Part shown: piece by piece, positions 36,613 to 46,566 of the stretch
Layout: every line of letters starts with the position of its first letter
How positions within the stretch are numbered: the first letter of the stretch is position 1
DNA from: Cyclobacterium xiamenense
Lineage (GTDB): Bacteria; Bacteroidota; Bacteroidia; Cytophagales; Cyclobacteriaceae
Reading direction: 5' to 3'
Length of the DNA stretch: 64,000 nt
Assembly (NCBI RefSeq): GCF_009467825.1
Contig: NZ_WIOK01000007.1
Coordinates: 80,563-144,562 of the forward strand
Translations under genes and position numbers: made by a program
The notes under the pieces: model-generated
Told to the model about the DNA's origin: nothing
Databases searched by the model: none
Seen by the model: only the letters and a program-made list of their open reading frames with translations

Positions 36613-37770
36613 ATGGTACAATTAAAAACACGGCGATTTGCTGCGGGTGCGTTCTTTTTTCTAACAGGACTGTGTTTTTCCTCCTGGGCCTCACGCATAC
36701 CCGATCTACAGAAAAAATTTCAACTAAGTGAGGGGCAATTGGGGTCTGTATTGGTGGGCATGCCGCTGGGTTCCCTGTTGGCGCTTCCGTTGGCCGCCTG
36801 GGCCGTTTTCCGTTTCGGAAGCAAAGCAGTGGTGTTGGCCGGGATGTCCTTTTATTTACTTTTTCTGCTCGGCATTGGAATCGCTCCCGATGCCTTCGTT
36901 TTGGCCATCATGGTCTTTATTTTCGGCATGATGGGAAATATGATGAATATCTCCCTGAATACGCAGGCCCTGGGAATTGAAAAAGATTACGGGAGAAACA
37001 TCCTGAGCTCGTTTCACGGCCTGTGGAGTTTGGCTGGGTTTGTCGGAGCCGGTATCGGTGCCCTGATGGTGTACCTGGAGCTTTCTCCAGCAGACCACTA
37101 CTTAATTATACTCTTGCTGGGAGCTGCAATGCTGGTGTATTTCGAGAAAGGCATTCTATCGGACGCCAAAAAAAAAGAAAGCGGTGGCGGGGGTTTTGTC
37201 TGGAAACGACCCAACACGACCCTCGCCCAACTGGGGATGGTGGGTTTTTGTGGCATGATGTGTGAGGGCTGCATGTTTGACTGGTCGGGCGTATACATGG
37301 CCAAGGAAGTAGGTGCATCGGCAGCGTGGGTGCCCAGCGGATACGTAGCCTACATGGGGGCCATGGCCTCCGGTAGATTTTTAGCAGACCGACTCGCCAA
37401 CCGATTTGGCAAAATAGTCGTGTTGCAACTATCCGGATTCATGGTTTTTGCGGGGTTGCTACTTTCCGTCCTTTTTCCGGTTATTTGGATCGTCATACCT
37501 GCGTTTATTTTGGTGGGCTTCGGAACGGCAGCCGTAGTGCCGCTCACCTATAGCCTGGCAGGAAAATCATCGGCCTATGCCCCCGGACTTGCCATTGCGA
37601 TGGTTTCCACCATCTCCTTTTTTGGATTTTTGTTGGGGCCGCCGCTTATCGGGTTTGTTGCTGAGCTGATCGGCTTGAAAGGATCCTTTGCCCTAATGGC
37701 CGTCGTGGGCTTGATGATCTCGTTTTGGGTCTGGATCGGCCGGGACAATTTTACCGCCGTTCCCTCCTGA
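36613..37770 (+). CDS. MFS permease
   Basis: 385 residues with 12 predicted membrane helices in two halves. The N-terminal AAGAFFFLTGLCFSSWASRI and the SEGQLGSVLVGMPLGSLLAL loop resemble the YbjJ/FucP-like branch of the major facilitator superfamily. A polar central loop (about 195-215) divides the halves, and the C-half has GYVAYMGAMASGRFLADRLANR, a variant of the MFS motif A. Substrate unknown: sugars or drug-like compounds are both possible. Single gene with its own promoter box. Confidence 0.83.
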   Translation: MVQLKTRRFAAGAFFFLTGLCFSSWASRIPDLQKKFQLSEGQLGSVLVGMPLGSLLALPLAAWAVFRFGSKAVVLAGMSFYLLFLLGIGIAPDAFVLAIMVFIFGMMGNMMNISLNTQALGIEKDYGRNILSSFHGLWSLAGFVGAGIGALMVYLELSPADHYLIILLLGAAMLVYFEKGILSDAKKKESGGGGFVWKRPNTTLAQLGMVGFCGMMCEGCMFDWSGVYMAKEVGASAAWVPSGYVAYMGAMASGRFLADRLANRFGKIVVLQLSGFMVFAGLLLSVLFPVIWIVIPAFILVGFGTAAVVPLTYSLAGKSSAYAPGLAIAMVSTISFFGFLLGPPLIGFVAELIGLKGSFALMAVVGLMISFWVWIGRDNFTAVPS

Positions 37771-37890
37771 TTTCTGATCAAATTCATTTACAGATCGCTG
37801 GTATTGGTTTTTGAATTTTTATGCTTATTTTTACCAAAATTTAGTACCATACCAAATCGGTAGGTTTTATAGAATTAATAGAGAAGCAAC

Positions 37891-38583
37891 ATGCAGGAGT
37901 CATTGATTTCAAAAAAGGTTTATTCGAAGGAAGAAATTAGCGCGTTGAATGCCCGCTACCAACCGCTCAGCGTGGAAGAACGGGTGCTCCGCCTGTACGA
38001 GGACTTTGAGGCCAAAGAAGTGATGCTCACCAGTTCCTTTGCTGCTACCTCTGCCTTGTTGCTGAGTGTATTTTCGAAATGCAATCCCGAGCAGAAGATC
38101 TATTTTATCGATACGGGGTATCATTTTCCGGAAACATTGGAATACAAGAAAAAGCTTACCGAGCTCTACGGGCTGAACGTGGCCTCCGTAAGTGCGGGAA
38201 AGCAGGACCACGAATACACCACCATCAATCAGACCTGGAAATCGGACCCGGAACTCTGCTGCGCTATCAACAAAGTAAAGCCGCTAGAATTGATCAAAAG
38301 TCGCTTTTCCGTCTGGGTATCGGGTCTCATGCGTTGGCAGAGTGACCACCGCTCCAGCCTGGATATTTTTGAAGAGCGCGGCGGGATTTTGAAATTTTAT
38401 CCCCTGTTGGATGTTACCGAAGAAGAGCGGGATCAATACATACACGAGCACCAGCTACCTTTTCATCCGCTGATCGCTTTTGGGTACCATTCCATCGGTT
38501 GCAAACACTGTACGGTGCCCGGAGCGGATCGCAGTGGTCGTTGGAACAATAGCCCGAAGACAGAATGCGGGCTGCATTTATAA
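37891..38583 (+). CDS. cysH: Phosphoadenylyl/adenylyl-sulfate reductase, [4Fe-4S] type
   Basis: 230 residues. PP-loop-type nucleotide-binding start (MLTSSFAATSALLLSVF), and TGYHFPETL. Cys123-Cys124 and Cys204/Cys207 are the four ligands of the iron-sulfur cluster that marks the APS-using branch. Cys226 in the C-terminal ECGLHL is the catalytic thiol. It reduces APS (or PAPS) to sulfite in assimilatory sulfate reduction. It stands alone; sulfate activation and sulfite reductase genes are elsewhere. The upstream gap has no regulatory site that I can name. Confidence 0.9.
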   Translation: MQESLISKKVYSKEEISALNARYQPLSVEERVLRLYEDFEAKEVMLTSSFAATSALLLSVFSKCNPEQKIYFIDTGYHFPETLEYKKKLTELYGLNVASVSAGKQDHEYTTINQTWKSDPELCCAINKVKPLELIKSRFSVWVSGLMRWQSDHRSSLDIFEERGGILKFYPLLDVTEEERDQYIHEHQLPFHPLIAFGYHSIGCKHCTVPGADRSGRWNNSPKTECGLHL

Positions 38584-38631
38584 GTGCCTGCGCTAAGCGG
38601 TCTTTTTCCAGGTTAAACGTTATTTTGACAC

Positions 38632-38667
38632 AAAACCCATCCGATTGTTGGATGGGTTTTGCTTTTT
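38632..38667 (+). terminator. Terminator of cysH
   Basis: Eleven-base arms AAAACCCATCC (38632-38642) and GGATGGGTTTT (38650-38660), followed by GCTTTTTC. Confidence 0.85.
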
Positions 38668-38702
38668 CCATATTTTTCGACCCTCAAAAATAGCAATACC
38701 GT

Positions 38703-41351
38703 ATGAAAGGAAATTTTATTTTCGTTGTGGCATTACTTGCCGCGATGGCATGCAAACCGGAAAAGAAAGTGGAGTTGATCGAGTCTACCACTTCCGCCTC
38801 ACTGGACTCCCTGAGCCAGGCATTGGGTTGGCCGGAGGAGTTGGCGGTTCAGGCCTTTTCCGGACCGGAGCTTACGCCCAGTCCGGCCTGCTTGGCAGTT
38901 TCTCCCTATGGAGAGGTGTATGTGGGCGTAGACGCCATCGGATCCCTGGGCAAAACACCCGGAAAAGGCAGGATTGTCAAACTCATCGATAGGGATAACG
39001 ACGGAAAAGCGGACGAGCATACGGTATTTGCGGCGGTAGACAATCCCCGGGGAATCATCCCTATTGGCGACAAACTCTACGTTTTGCATACCCAATTTTC
39101 TTTGGAAGATAGCCTGGCGACCGGGATGGATTTGGTCGTGTTTGAAGACAAAGATGGAGACGGGGTGGCGGATGGTCCTTCCGCTCCGCTGATACAGCAC
39201 ATCAGTTCTCCGAAGTTTTTGCAGGGTAGAGGAACGGACCATGCAACGAATGGTATCCGCCTGGGCATCGATGGCTGGATATACATTGCCGTTGGCGATT
39301 TTGGTTTTCACGGGGCCGTGGACCGGGACGGTACGGAAATGACCATGCTTGGCGGCGGCATACTGCGGGTCCGACCGGATGGTACGGAAATGGAAGTCTA
39401 TACCCATGGGCTGAGAAACATATACGATGTGGCCATTGATCCGTACATGAATGTATTCACCCGCGGCAATACCAATGACGGTGGCGGCTGGAACATCCGG
39501 TTTATACATCAGATACAAAGTGGGGAGTACGGATACCCGGTTCTTTTCAAGAATTTCACGGAAGAGATCATTCCTGCGTTGGTAGATGTGGGCGGTGGGT
39601 CCGGTACCGGTGCCCTATTTATGGACGACTACCGATGGCCGGAAAAGTTCAATCAGGTACCCATGATGGCCGATTGGGGTCGGAGCCAGGTATACATTCA
39701 CCGGGTGACGGCGGATGGCCCCTCCTATACGCAGGAGGAGGAGGAATTTTTCAAATTGCCCCAGGTTACCGACCTGGACATGGATGGAACAGGAAGGATG
39801 TTTATGGCGGCCTGGGACGGGGCCGGCTATTCCGGAAACGAGCAAAAAGGATATGTGGTGCGGGTCGTCCCCAAAGCCTGGGAATATTCCGAAATGCCCG
39901 ATTTGGAAACGCTTGATACGGATGACCTGGTAGACTTACTTGGTGAAAGAAGCGCCACCATTCGATTGTATGCGCAGCAGGAATTGATCGCCCGAGACAG
40001 CGATGAGGCCGCCGATGAAGCACTTCGCCTTGCCAAAAAAGCCGGAGAACCTCTGTATGCGCGGGTGGCGGCCATGTACGCGTATGCTCAGCTTCGCGGC
40101 ACGGCTGGTTTGGACAACCTGCTACCCTTGATGGAAGACACGGAAATGAAGGAACACGTCATCCGGGCAGTTACCGATAGAGCCGCGTACGTCGCCGGGT
40201 TGCCGGTTGAACCATTTATCGAAGCGATGGGTGACCCTTCGCCCAGGGTTCAGGCAGCGGCCATCATTGCCCTGGGAAGGATTGGAAAGAAGGAGGCGGT
40301 TCCTCACTTACTGGAAGTAGCCGTTCCCGATTCGTTCCAGGCTCCGAAGTTCGGCGAAGAAGGCCCCCATGCCCAGCCAAATGCGGCCATTATCCTGCCT
40401 CACCTGGCCGTCAGATCCCTGGTCAAACTGGAGGCAGACGAACCTTGCCTGCAGGCCGTAGGCACAGCCAATTCGGAATTGGCGCTGTGGGCGTTGCGCT
40501 ACATGCACACCCAGGACGCCGTTTCGGGGTTAATTTCCCGGTACAACGGAGCAGGAACGGAGCAGATCGAGCTAAAGCAGGGTATCCTGAGCACCCTGGC
40601 CAGGCTCTACACCAAAGAGGCACCGTATGACGGCTCCTGGTGGTGGGGAACACGTCCGGATACCCATGGGCCTTACTACAAGTCCGTTTTGTGGGCGGCC
40701 TCCCCGGAAATCAAATCCTTGTTTCAACAGCTTTGGAATAACGGGAGTCAGTCCGATAAGGACTACATCGCGATGTTGAATCAGAAAAACCGCATGGGAA
40801 TCCTGGAATTTGGCGGAGATTATGTGGTGACCGAGGTGTTGGAAGAGCCCGACGTAGATTTGGAAAAGATAAAAAATCAGAAGGGACAAATAGGCGCTTC
40901 CTCGATCGAGGATATCCTGCTGGCCATGCAGGAGATACCGGGAGAGGCGGTAAAAGGCAAAGCGATTTTTGAGCAACAAGGCTGCAAGGCTTGCCACAGC
41001 ATCGCCCCAGGCGAACAAATGAAAGGGCCGTACATGGGCCAAATCGGAAGTATCATGTCCCGCGAGCAAATCGCAGAGTCCATCCTTAAGCCGGATGCAT
41101 CCATCTCGCAGGGTTTTGCCACCGTGATGATTCAGACAAAAGACGACAAGACCTACGTCGGTTTTGTTACCGAAGAGAGTGCCACGCGAATCGTCATCCG
41201 AAATATTGCGGGACAGGCGTTTACGCTTGCGGCAGACAATGTAACGAAACGTACCGAAATGGAAAATTCCATGATGCCTGCTGGGCTTGCCAACTCCCTT
41301 TCCTACGAAGAGTTTGCCTCTCTGATTACCTTTCTTTCGGAACAGAAATAA
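38703..41351 (+). CDS. PVC-type heme-binding (CxxCH) dehydrogenase lipoprotein, second copy
   Basis: 882 residues. A lipobox (LAAMAC, Cys about 17) gives membrane anchoring. Residues about 45-390 are a beta-propeller of the PVC/quinoprotein glucose-dehydrogenase-like type with calcium-like loops (DRDNDGKADEH, DKDGDGVADG). HEAT-like helices follow (about 405-740). The cytochrome c domain carries CKACH at 761-765 and a probable axial Met in NSMMPAG. It is similar in layout to the 1025-residue protein at 30-33 kb, but only the C-terminal parts look closely alike. It likely oxidises a sugar-type substrate. It is single-gene, with a terminator on either side. Confidence 0.88.
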   Translation: MKGNFIFVVALLAAMACKPEKKVELIESTTSASLDSLSQALGWPEELAVQAFSGPELTPSPACLAVSPYGEVYVGVDAIGSLGKTPGKGRIVKLIDRDNDGKADEHTVFAAVDNPRGIIPIGDKLYVLHTQFSLEDSLATGMDLVVFEDKDGDGVADGPSAPLIQHISSPKFLQGRGTDHATNGIRLGIDGWIYIAVGDFGFHGAVDRDGTEMTMLGGGILRVRPDGTEMEVYTHGLRNIYDVAIDPYMNVFTRGNTNDGGGWNIRFIHQIQSGEYGYPVLFKNFTEEIIPALVDVGGGSGTGALFMDDYRWPEKFNQVPMMADWGRSQVYIHRVTADGPSYTQEEEEFFKLPQVTDLDMDGTGRMFMAAWDGAGYSGNEQKGYVVRVVPKAWEYSEMPDLETLDTDDLVDLLGERSATIRLYAQQELIARDSDEAADEALRLAKKAGEPLYARVAAMYAYAQLRGTAGLDNLLPLMEDTEMKEHVIRAVTDRAAYVAGLPVEPFIEAMGDPSPRVQAAAIIALGRIGKKEAVPHLLEVAVPDSFQAPKFGEEGPHAQPNAAIILPHLAVRSLVKLEADEPCLQAVGTANSELALWALRYMHTQDAVSGLISRYNGAGTEQIELKQGILSTLARLYTKEAPYDGSWWWGTRPDTHGPYYKSVLWAASPEIKSLFQQLWNNGSQSDKDYIAMLNQKNRMGILEFGGDYVVTEVLEEPDVDLEKIKNQKGQIGASSIEDILLAMQEIPGEAVKGKAIFEQQGCKACHSIAPGEQMKGPYMGQIGSIMSREQIAESILKPDASISQGFATVMIQTKDDKTYVGFVTEESATRIVIRNIAGQAFTLAADNVTKRTEMENSMMPAGLANSLSYEEFASLITFLSEQK

Positions 41352-41378
41352 GGGGGGCTACAAGAACGACCAAACGAT

Positions 41379-41413
41379 AAAAGGCCTGTCCATAGCGGAA
41401 CAGGCCTTTTTTG
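41379..41413. terminator. Bidirectional terminator
   Basis: Arms AAAAGGCCTGT (41379-41389) and ACAGGCCTTTT (41400-41410) with T-run. It lies between convergent PVC-type and DUF1080 genes. Confidence 0.88.
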
Positions 41414-41501
41414 TGGTTCATTGTCCGGTCTTCGCTTCAGCCGTCAGGTAAGCCGGATTATACCGTTGTCCCAAAGTGGGATTTGTTCATGAAGGTAAAA
41501 C

Positions 41502-42443
41502 TTACCTAGCTGGAGTAAGCTCAATTTTCCGGAACTCAATGGCTCCGTGATCTCCCTGTAGCATCAGTGGGCCCGGCTCGCCTTCCCTGCTATCGAGTGC
41601 ACCTCCGGTGATGCCTGGGATGATCTGATCGCAAATGATTTCTTTGCCGTTTGCAACGATCGTGACCCGACGTCCAATCAGCGTGATCTCAAAGCTTTGC
41701 CAAACTCCAGGCCCGGCAGCCACCATTTCGTTTGGTGTCAAAAAGCCATATACCCCGCCAAAGTAAATGGAGGAAGGAGGCGTTCCTTTATTGTCTTCAA
41801 TCTGGACTTCGTAGCGCCCCCTCAGGTATATGCCGCTATTGCTTCCTTCCGGGTAGCGAAATTCCACATGGAGCTTAAAGTCCTCAAATTTCTCGTCGGA
41901 AATCAGGTTGGCCCCGGCTTGCTCACTGGTAAGGATGCCATTCACCACTTTCCATTGATTGCCTGCCTGATCCGCATGCCAGCCATCCAGGTTTTTCCCA
42001 TTGAATAAGGCCATGGTCTTTCCCCATTTGGGTGCCGTTTCCCGGACCAATAGCGGTGCTTTAACGCCCATAAAGGAATGGGTATCGCCCATGCTGCTCG
42101 TGATGGTACCGGAGAGCTTTCCTTCTTGCAGCCTTCCTTCAAATACCATGTCCCGATCGGAATCGTCCCATTGGGGAGGGATTGAAAAACGCACCATTCC
42201 CTGATCGAAATGCACCTCGGATATGGGTCTTGCGCTCCCATTATGGGCCACAAAATAGCCCACCAGTGTCCGGATTCCCGATAGTTTTACTTCCAGCCAG
42301 GAGGGAACTTCCTTGCCGTCCATGGTAACGGTAAGGTCCCATTTTCCCAATAGTTCCTCCGAATCCTGGGCGGACACGGAATTGGCCGCAAACAGCAGGC
42401 AAAAAATAAGCACCGTCCCTAAGTTGATTTGAAATTTTCTCAT
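41502..42443 (-). CDS. Secreted DUF1080 (3-keto-disaccharide hydrolase-like) protein
   Basis: 313 residues with a cleavable signal peptide (VLIFCLLFAANSVSAQ). Residues about 25-130 form an extra small beta domain. Residues about 140-310 are the DUF1080 concanavalin-like jelly roll: MALFNGKNLDGWHA, FRYPEGSNSGIYLRGRYEVQ, then WQSFEITLIGRRVTIVANGK and GPLMLQGDHGAIEFRKIEL. Members split 3-keto-glycosides formed by oxidoreductases, which fits the exported oxidoreductases at 29-41 kb. The start at 42443 directly precedes the signal; the longer frame to 42557 is not supported. Confidence 0.87.
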   Translation of the reverse strand: MRKFQINLGTVLIFCLLFAANSVSAQDSEELLGKWDLTVTMDGKEVPSWLEVKLSGIRTLVGYFVAHNGSARPISEVHFDQGMVRFSIPPQWDDSDRDMVFEGRLQEGKLSGTITSSMGDTHSFMGVKAPLLVRETAPKWGKTMALFNGKNLDGWHADQAGNQWKVVNGILTSEQAGANLISDEKFEDFKLHVEFRYPEGSNSGIYLRGRYEVQIEDNKGTPPSSIYFGGVYGFLTPNEMVAAGPGVWQSFEITLIGRRVTIVANGKEIICDQIIPGITGGALDSREGEPGPLMLQGDHGAIEFRKIELTPAR

Positions 42444-42643
42444 ACGTACGCAGTTGTTGGTTAATAATCGGATAAAATTACTTGTTTTTTGCGGGCAATT
42501 AAAACAGAAATGGAAATAAAGACCTGGCCTCCCGCAGTGGGTAGCCCACAAACCCACCGTTGGTACAGGGTCAGAAGAATGGTGTTAAGCGCAAAGTCCA
42601 TCGCCCGTCTGCGGAAGGCGGCGGCAGGTCGGGGTGTTCCGGC

Positions 42644-43219
42644 TTAGGGGCTGAGCCATAGAAGTTGAAATCCGCAAATCAGGCCGAGGATGGCACCCAC
42701 TACCAGTTCGGTGATCCGATGCCTTCCGAGTTGCCAGCGAGACCAGGCGATAAGTGGGAGAAATCCAATAAGCGCACCCGCCAGTGACAAATTAATGGGG
42801 GAGAGAGCGATGGAAATATAGGCGGCTATTGCCAGGTGTAAGGAGACTTTGATTCTAAAATTGAGCAGGAAGGATACCAGTAGCAGTTGCAGCAGTACCA
42901 GTCCCCCCGTACGTACAGATCTGGGCTGATCGCTTAGCCATAAGAATACGAAAACCACTGTACCGAGAAAAAGCATCCATAGGTACAGGGAATACCGCTG
43001 TTTGCGAAGGGAAACGTCAAAATTCGTATACCGCCCCGTTCTCCTGTGGTATTCGTTCCAAAGAATCAGGGGGAGAATGCCGAGCAATAAGGTCCCAGCC
43101 AGTGTCCATCCGGCCTTTACGGGTTCGAGAATAGCAAAGAGCGAATAGGCCAAAAAGCCCACGAGCAAACTGATGGGGTGGGCGATTTGGGAAATACGTA
43201 AGGCCAAACGGTTTTTCAC
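42644..43219 (-). CDS. Multi-pass membrane protein, PAP2-like
   Basis: 191 residues with five to six membrane helices. The C-terminal part (KVSLHLAIAAYISIA, then WSRWQLGRHRITELVVG) resembles the end of PAP2-type phosphatases, where an Arg/His pair precedes the last helices. The central SGH motif is not present, so phosphatase activity is doubtful. It is divergent from hisH. It could be a lipid or polyprenyl-phosphate handling protein; function is not established. Confidence 0.6.
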   Translation of the reverse strand: MKNRLALRISQIAHPISLLVGFLAYSLFAILEPVKAGWTLAGTLLLGILPLILWNEYHRRTGRYTNFDVSLRKQRYSLYLWMLFLGTVVFVFLWLSDQPRSVRTGGLVLLQLLLVSFLLNFRIKVSLHLAIAAYISIALSPINLSLAGALIGFLPLIAWSRWQLGRHRITELVVGAILGLICGFQLLWLSP

Positions 43220-43426
43220 GGTACCCGGTAGATTAAGGAACCAAGTTGCCGGTTTATTTCTAGAATACGGCAGGCTTTTTCGATTTTTTTTGGGAGAAAA
43301 GCAGGGTGGTAAATCCAGGAATCCGCGGTATTACCAAAAATCACCGGTAAATTTTCCGGCTACCGGTAAAAGGGTTAAATTAGCGGCTTCTTAGAAAAAG
43401 CATACCTAATCCGGTACACAATAAAA

Positions 43427-44011
43427 ATGGATGTAGCAGTGATCAAATACAATGCCGGAAATGTGCAGTCGGTACTGTATGCCATGGAGCGCCTGGGAGC
43501 CAATGCCACCCTTACGGACGATTGGGAAACCATCAAAAAATCAGATAAAGTAGTATTTCCCGGGCAAGGGGAGGCGAGTACGGCCATGAAGTACCTGCGG
43601 GAACGAAAGTTGGATCAGTTGATTCAGTCCCTGGAACAACCGTTTTTCGGCATATGTCTCGGGTTGCAGTTGCTTTGCGAGCATTCGGAGGAATACGATA
43701 CTTCCTGTTTGGGCGTGTTTCCGATTCGGGTTAAGAAGTTTCCCTCGGTAGAAAAAGTGCCCCATATGGGCTGGAATAACCTTGAGCACCTGAAGTCCCC
43801 CTTGCTAAAAGGCCTGACGGATTCCGATTACGTGTATTACGTGCACAGTTACTATGCGGAGGTGGATCCCCGCTATACCATTGCTACCTCCCATTACATG
43901 CACGATTTCTCTGCCCTGCTTCACCGGGATAATTATTATGCCATGCAGGCTCATCCCGAGAAAAGCAGTCGGGTAGGAGAGACCATTTTAACGAACTTTC
44001 TGAATTTATAA
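43427..44011 (+). CDS. hisH: Imidazole glycerol phosphate synthase, glutaminase subunit
   Basis: 194 residues. The class I glutamine amidotransferase triad is Cys77 (GICLGLQLL), His176 and Glu178 (AHPEKS). It provides ammonia to HisF for imidazole-ring closure in histidine synthesis. The stop overlaps the hisA start by one base (AATAATGG context). It is the first gene of a hisH-hisA-hisF-hisIE operon; hisG, D, C and B are not in the window. Confidence 0.95.
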   Translation: MDVAVIKYNAGNVQSVLYAMERLGANATLTDDWETIKKSDKVVFPGQGEASTAMKYLRERKLDQLIQSLEQPFFGICLGLQLLCEHSEEYDTSCLGVFPIRVKKFPSVEKVPHMGWNNLEHLKSPLLKGLTDSDYVYYVHSYYAEVDPRYTIATSHYMHDFSALLHRDNYYAMQAHPEKSSRVGETILTNFLNL

Positions 44012-44733
44012 TGGAAATCATTCCAGCAATTGACATCATCGACGGGAAATGCGTTCGCCTGACGCAGGGAGATTATTCCCGGAAAAAAGAATACGCCTCG
44101 GATCCCATCGAAGTAGCGAAGCGGTTTGAAGCTGCCGGTATACGGCGACTGCATTTGGTAGATCTGGACGGGGCCAAGGCCAAACGGATTGTAAATAAAG
44201 CGGTCCTCGAAGGCATTTGTCAGGCCACTTCCCTTGCTGTAGACTTCGGAGGAGGGATACAGTCGGACGAGGATTTGGCCCTGGCCTTTCGATTGGGAGC
44301 CAGCCAGGTGACCGGAGGCAGCATTGCGGTGAAGAATCCGGACCTATTCGCCGGATGGCTGCAGACCTTTGGCGGGGAGCGGCTGATTCTTGGCGCGGAT
44401 GCACGCGATAGAAAGATTGCCATATCCGGTTGGCAGGAGACCACCGCTATGGACCTGATCCAGTTTATCCGCGACTATTCGGAAAAAGGAGTACGCTACG
44501 TCATCTGCACGGATGTGGCGAAGGACGGGCTGCTTGAAGGTCCTTCGCTTGCCCTGTACAAAGAAATTCTGGAAGAAATTCCCGATATCCGGCTCATCGC
44601 CAGTGGTGGTGTGGCGTCGGTAAAGGACCTGGAGGAGCTGGAAGAGGCCGGGGTATACGGGGTCATTGTGGGCAAGGCCTTTTACGAAGGAAAAATACGT
44701 TTAGCGGAACTCCGTACATTTATCCGAAATTAG
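44011..44733 (+). CDS. hisA: ProFAR isomerase
   Basis: 240 residues, TIM barrel with the catalytic Asp8 ([14 protein letters not shown]) and the second Asp in LGADARD (about 130). Phosphate-binding loops FGGGIQ and ASGGV are present. It carries out the Amadori isomerisation of ProFAR to PRFAR, the HisF substrate. It sits one base from hisF and overlaps hisH. Confidence 0.95.
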   Translation: MEIIPAIDIIDGKCVRLTQGDYSRKKEYASDPIEVAKRFEAAGIRRLHLVDLDGAKAKRIVNKAVLEGICQATSLAVDFGGGIQSDEDLALAFRLGASQVTGGSIAVKNPDLFAGWLQTFGGERLILGADARDRKIAISGWQETTAMDLIQFIRDYSEKGVRYVICTDVAKDGLLEGPSLALYKEILEEIPDIRLIASGGVASVKDLEELEEAGVYGVIVGKAFYEGKIRLAELRTFIRN

Positions 44734-44734
44734 T

Positions 44735-45490
44735 ATGTTAACCAAAAGAATCATTCCCTGCCTGGACGTCAAAGATGGGAGAACCGTGAAGGGGGTCAAT
44801 TTTGTTGAATTAAGGGATGCTGGTGACCCGGTGGAGTTGGGCCGTCTATATGCCCAGGAGGGGGCCGATGAGCTGGTTTACCTGGATATTACCGCCACGG
44901 TAGAAAAGCGAAAGACCCTGGTGGACCTGGTAACCCGCGTAGCGAAAACCGTAAATATCCCCTTTACCGTAGGAGGAGGGATTTCCAATGTGGAGGACGT
45001 GAAAGCCCTGTTAAATGCTGGTGCCGATAAAATCAGCATCAACTCGGCCGCTGTAAAAAATCCCCGTGCGGTAGACGAGATGGCCAGGGAATTTGGGAGC
45101 CAGTGTATCGTGGTAGCCATTGATACAAAGAATATCGACGGAATCGATTTTGTCCACACCCATGGAGGTAGAAGGCCTACCCTTTTGCAGACCAGGGAAT
45201 GGGCGAAAGAGGTGACCGACAGGGGCGCCGGTGAAATCTTGCTGACCTCCATGGATCACGACGGCGTGAAAAATGGTTTTGCAAACGAAATTACCGCGGA
45301 CCTTTCCTCGTTGCTTTCCATTCCGATTATTGCTTCCGGAGGAGCTGGAAACATGCAGCATTTTAAAGACGTCTTTACAGCCGGAAAGGCGGATGCAGCC
45401 CTGGCTGCCAGTATTTTCCACTTTAAGGAAATTCCCATTCCTGCGTTAAAACAGTATCTTGAAAACGAAGGGATTACCATACGGCGGTAG
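44735..45490 (+). CDS. hisF: Imidazole glycerol phosphate synthase, cyclase subunit
   Basis: 251 residues, TIM barrel. Asp11 in [12 protein letters not shown] and Asp130 in [11 protein letters not shown] are the catalytic pair. FTVGGGIS and ASGGAG bind phosphate. Together with HisH it makes IGP and AICAR. It follows hisA by one base. Confidence 0.96.
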   Translation: MLTKRIIPCLDVKDGRTVKGVNFVELRDAGDPVELGRLYAQEGADELVYLDITATVEKRKTLVDLVTRVAKTVNIPFTVGGGISNVEDVKALLNAGADKISINSAAVKNPRAVDEMAREFGSQCIVVAIDTKNIDGIDFVHTHGGRRPTLLQTREWAKEVTDRGAGEILLTSMDHDGVKNGFANEITADLSSLLSIPIIASGGAGNMQHFKDVFTAGKADAALAASIFHFKEIPIPALKQYLENEGITIRR

Positions 45491-45544
45491 CGGTGGGCCG
45501 ATGTCGCATTTGGCCGATGAGTCAAGCAAACTAAAAAAGAAAGA

Positions 45545-46150
45545 ATGGACAGATTAGTTGTAGATTTTGATAAAGTGAATGGTTTGGTACCTGCCATCGT
45601 GCAGGATGCGCACAGCAGGGAAGTACTGATGATGGGATACATGAATCAAGAAGCCCTGGACCTTTCCCGAAAAACGGGGAAAGTGACCTTTTTCAGCCGC
45701 ACCAAACAACGTCTCTGGACCAAGGGTGAAACCTCGGGAAACTTCCTACTCATCCGGAAAATCGAACTGGATTGTGACCAGGACACCCTATTGATACAGG
45801 CGACTCCTCAGGGCCCCGTATGCCATACCGGAGAGGACACCTGTTTTGCGCATCAAAACCACAGCAAGACCTACTTTATCGATGCCCTTCGGAAGGTGAT
45901 AAAAGATCGGAAAAACAATCCTTCCGATAAATCCTATACGGCCTCGCTATTTGCAGCCGGTATCAATAAAGTCGCGCAAAAAGTCGGAGAAGAGGCGGTG
46001 GAAATTGTAATCGAGGCGAAGGACGATAACAAGGAACTGTTTCTCGGGGAAGCCGCTGACCTTTTGTTTCATTACCTTGTATTACTGGAAGCCAAAGGGT
46101 ACGAACTGGATGAGGTAATGGAGGTGCTGATCAATCGGCACCAAAAATAA
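45545..46150 (+). CDS. hisIE: Bifunctional phosphoribosyl-AMP cyclohydrolase / phosphoribosyl-ATP pyrophosphatase
   Basis: 201 residues. The N-terminal HisI part (VPAIVQDAHSREVLMMGYMN, the WTKGETSGN and DCDQDTLL zinc region, CHTGEDTCF) is fused to a C-terminal HisE part (SYTASLFAAGINKVAQKVGE then EAVEIVIEAKD) typical of pyrophosphohydrolases. It performs steps 2 and 3 of histidine synthesis. It follows hisF by 54 bases. Confidence 0.95.
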   Translation: MDRLVVDFDKVNGLVPAIVQDAHSREVLMMGYMNQEALDLSRKTGKVTFFSRTKQRLWTKGETSGNFLLIRKIELDCDQDTLLIQATPQGPVCHTGEDTCFAHQNHSKTYFIDALRKVIKDRKNNPSDKSYTASLFAAGINKVAQKVGEEAVEIVIEAKDDNKELFLGEAADLLFHYLVLLEAKGYELDEVMEVLINRHQK

Positions 46151-46155
46151 CCGGC

Positions 46156-46566
46156 ATGGCGGCAGTTGGCACCTTGTTTGTCTACGGAACGCTGCGGAGA
46201 GGATTTGCCCACCCCATGGCAAAGACCCTGGAGGAACTCGGCAGGTACCTGGGAAGGGGTACGTTTCAGGGCAGGCTCTACGACCGAGGACCCTATCCGG
46301 TGGCGGTGCTTTCCTCCGATCCGTCGCATCGGGTTTACGGAGACGTCTACGCCCTGGAAGCCGAGGAACGTGTATTGGAATTGATGGATGAATACGAAGG
46401 GGTAGGTGAGCTTCTGGAAACCGGTGTGACGTTTGAACGGAAGCAAACGGCGGTTCGCCTGGCGGATGGTTCTCGCAAAACTGCCTGGATATACCTGCAC
46501 TCCGGCTACACCGATCATTTTGTTCCAATAGCCGGTGGGGATTACCTGGCGTTTAAAAACAGATAA
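46156..46566 (+). CDS. Gamma-glutamylcyclotransferase (AIG2/GGCT)-like protein
   Basis: 136 residues with the GGCT fold signature: FVYGTLRRGFAHPMAK (the YGTL substrate loop), GRLYDRGPYPVAV, VYGDVYAL and a putative catalytic Glu in LMDEYEGVG. Members cleave gamma-glutamyl peptides or amines to 5-oxoproline. It starts 5 bases after hisIE and is very likely in the his transcript, although no histidine role is known for this family. Confidence 0.83.
   Translation: MAAVGTLFVYGTLRRGFAHPMAKTLEELGRYLGRGTFQGRLYDRGPYPVAVLSSDPSHRVYGDVYALEAEERVLELMDEYEGVGELLETGVTFERKQTAVRLADGSRKTAWIYLHSGYTDHFVPIAGGDYLAFKNR

Noticed and set aside
37771-37890. Riboswitch or regulator site ahead of cysH
   Set aside because: AT-rich leader with a few ACC repeats but no recognisable SAM riboswitch core or clear palindrome.
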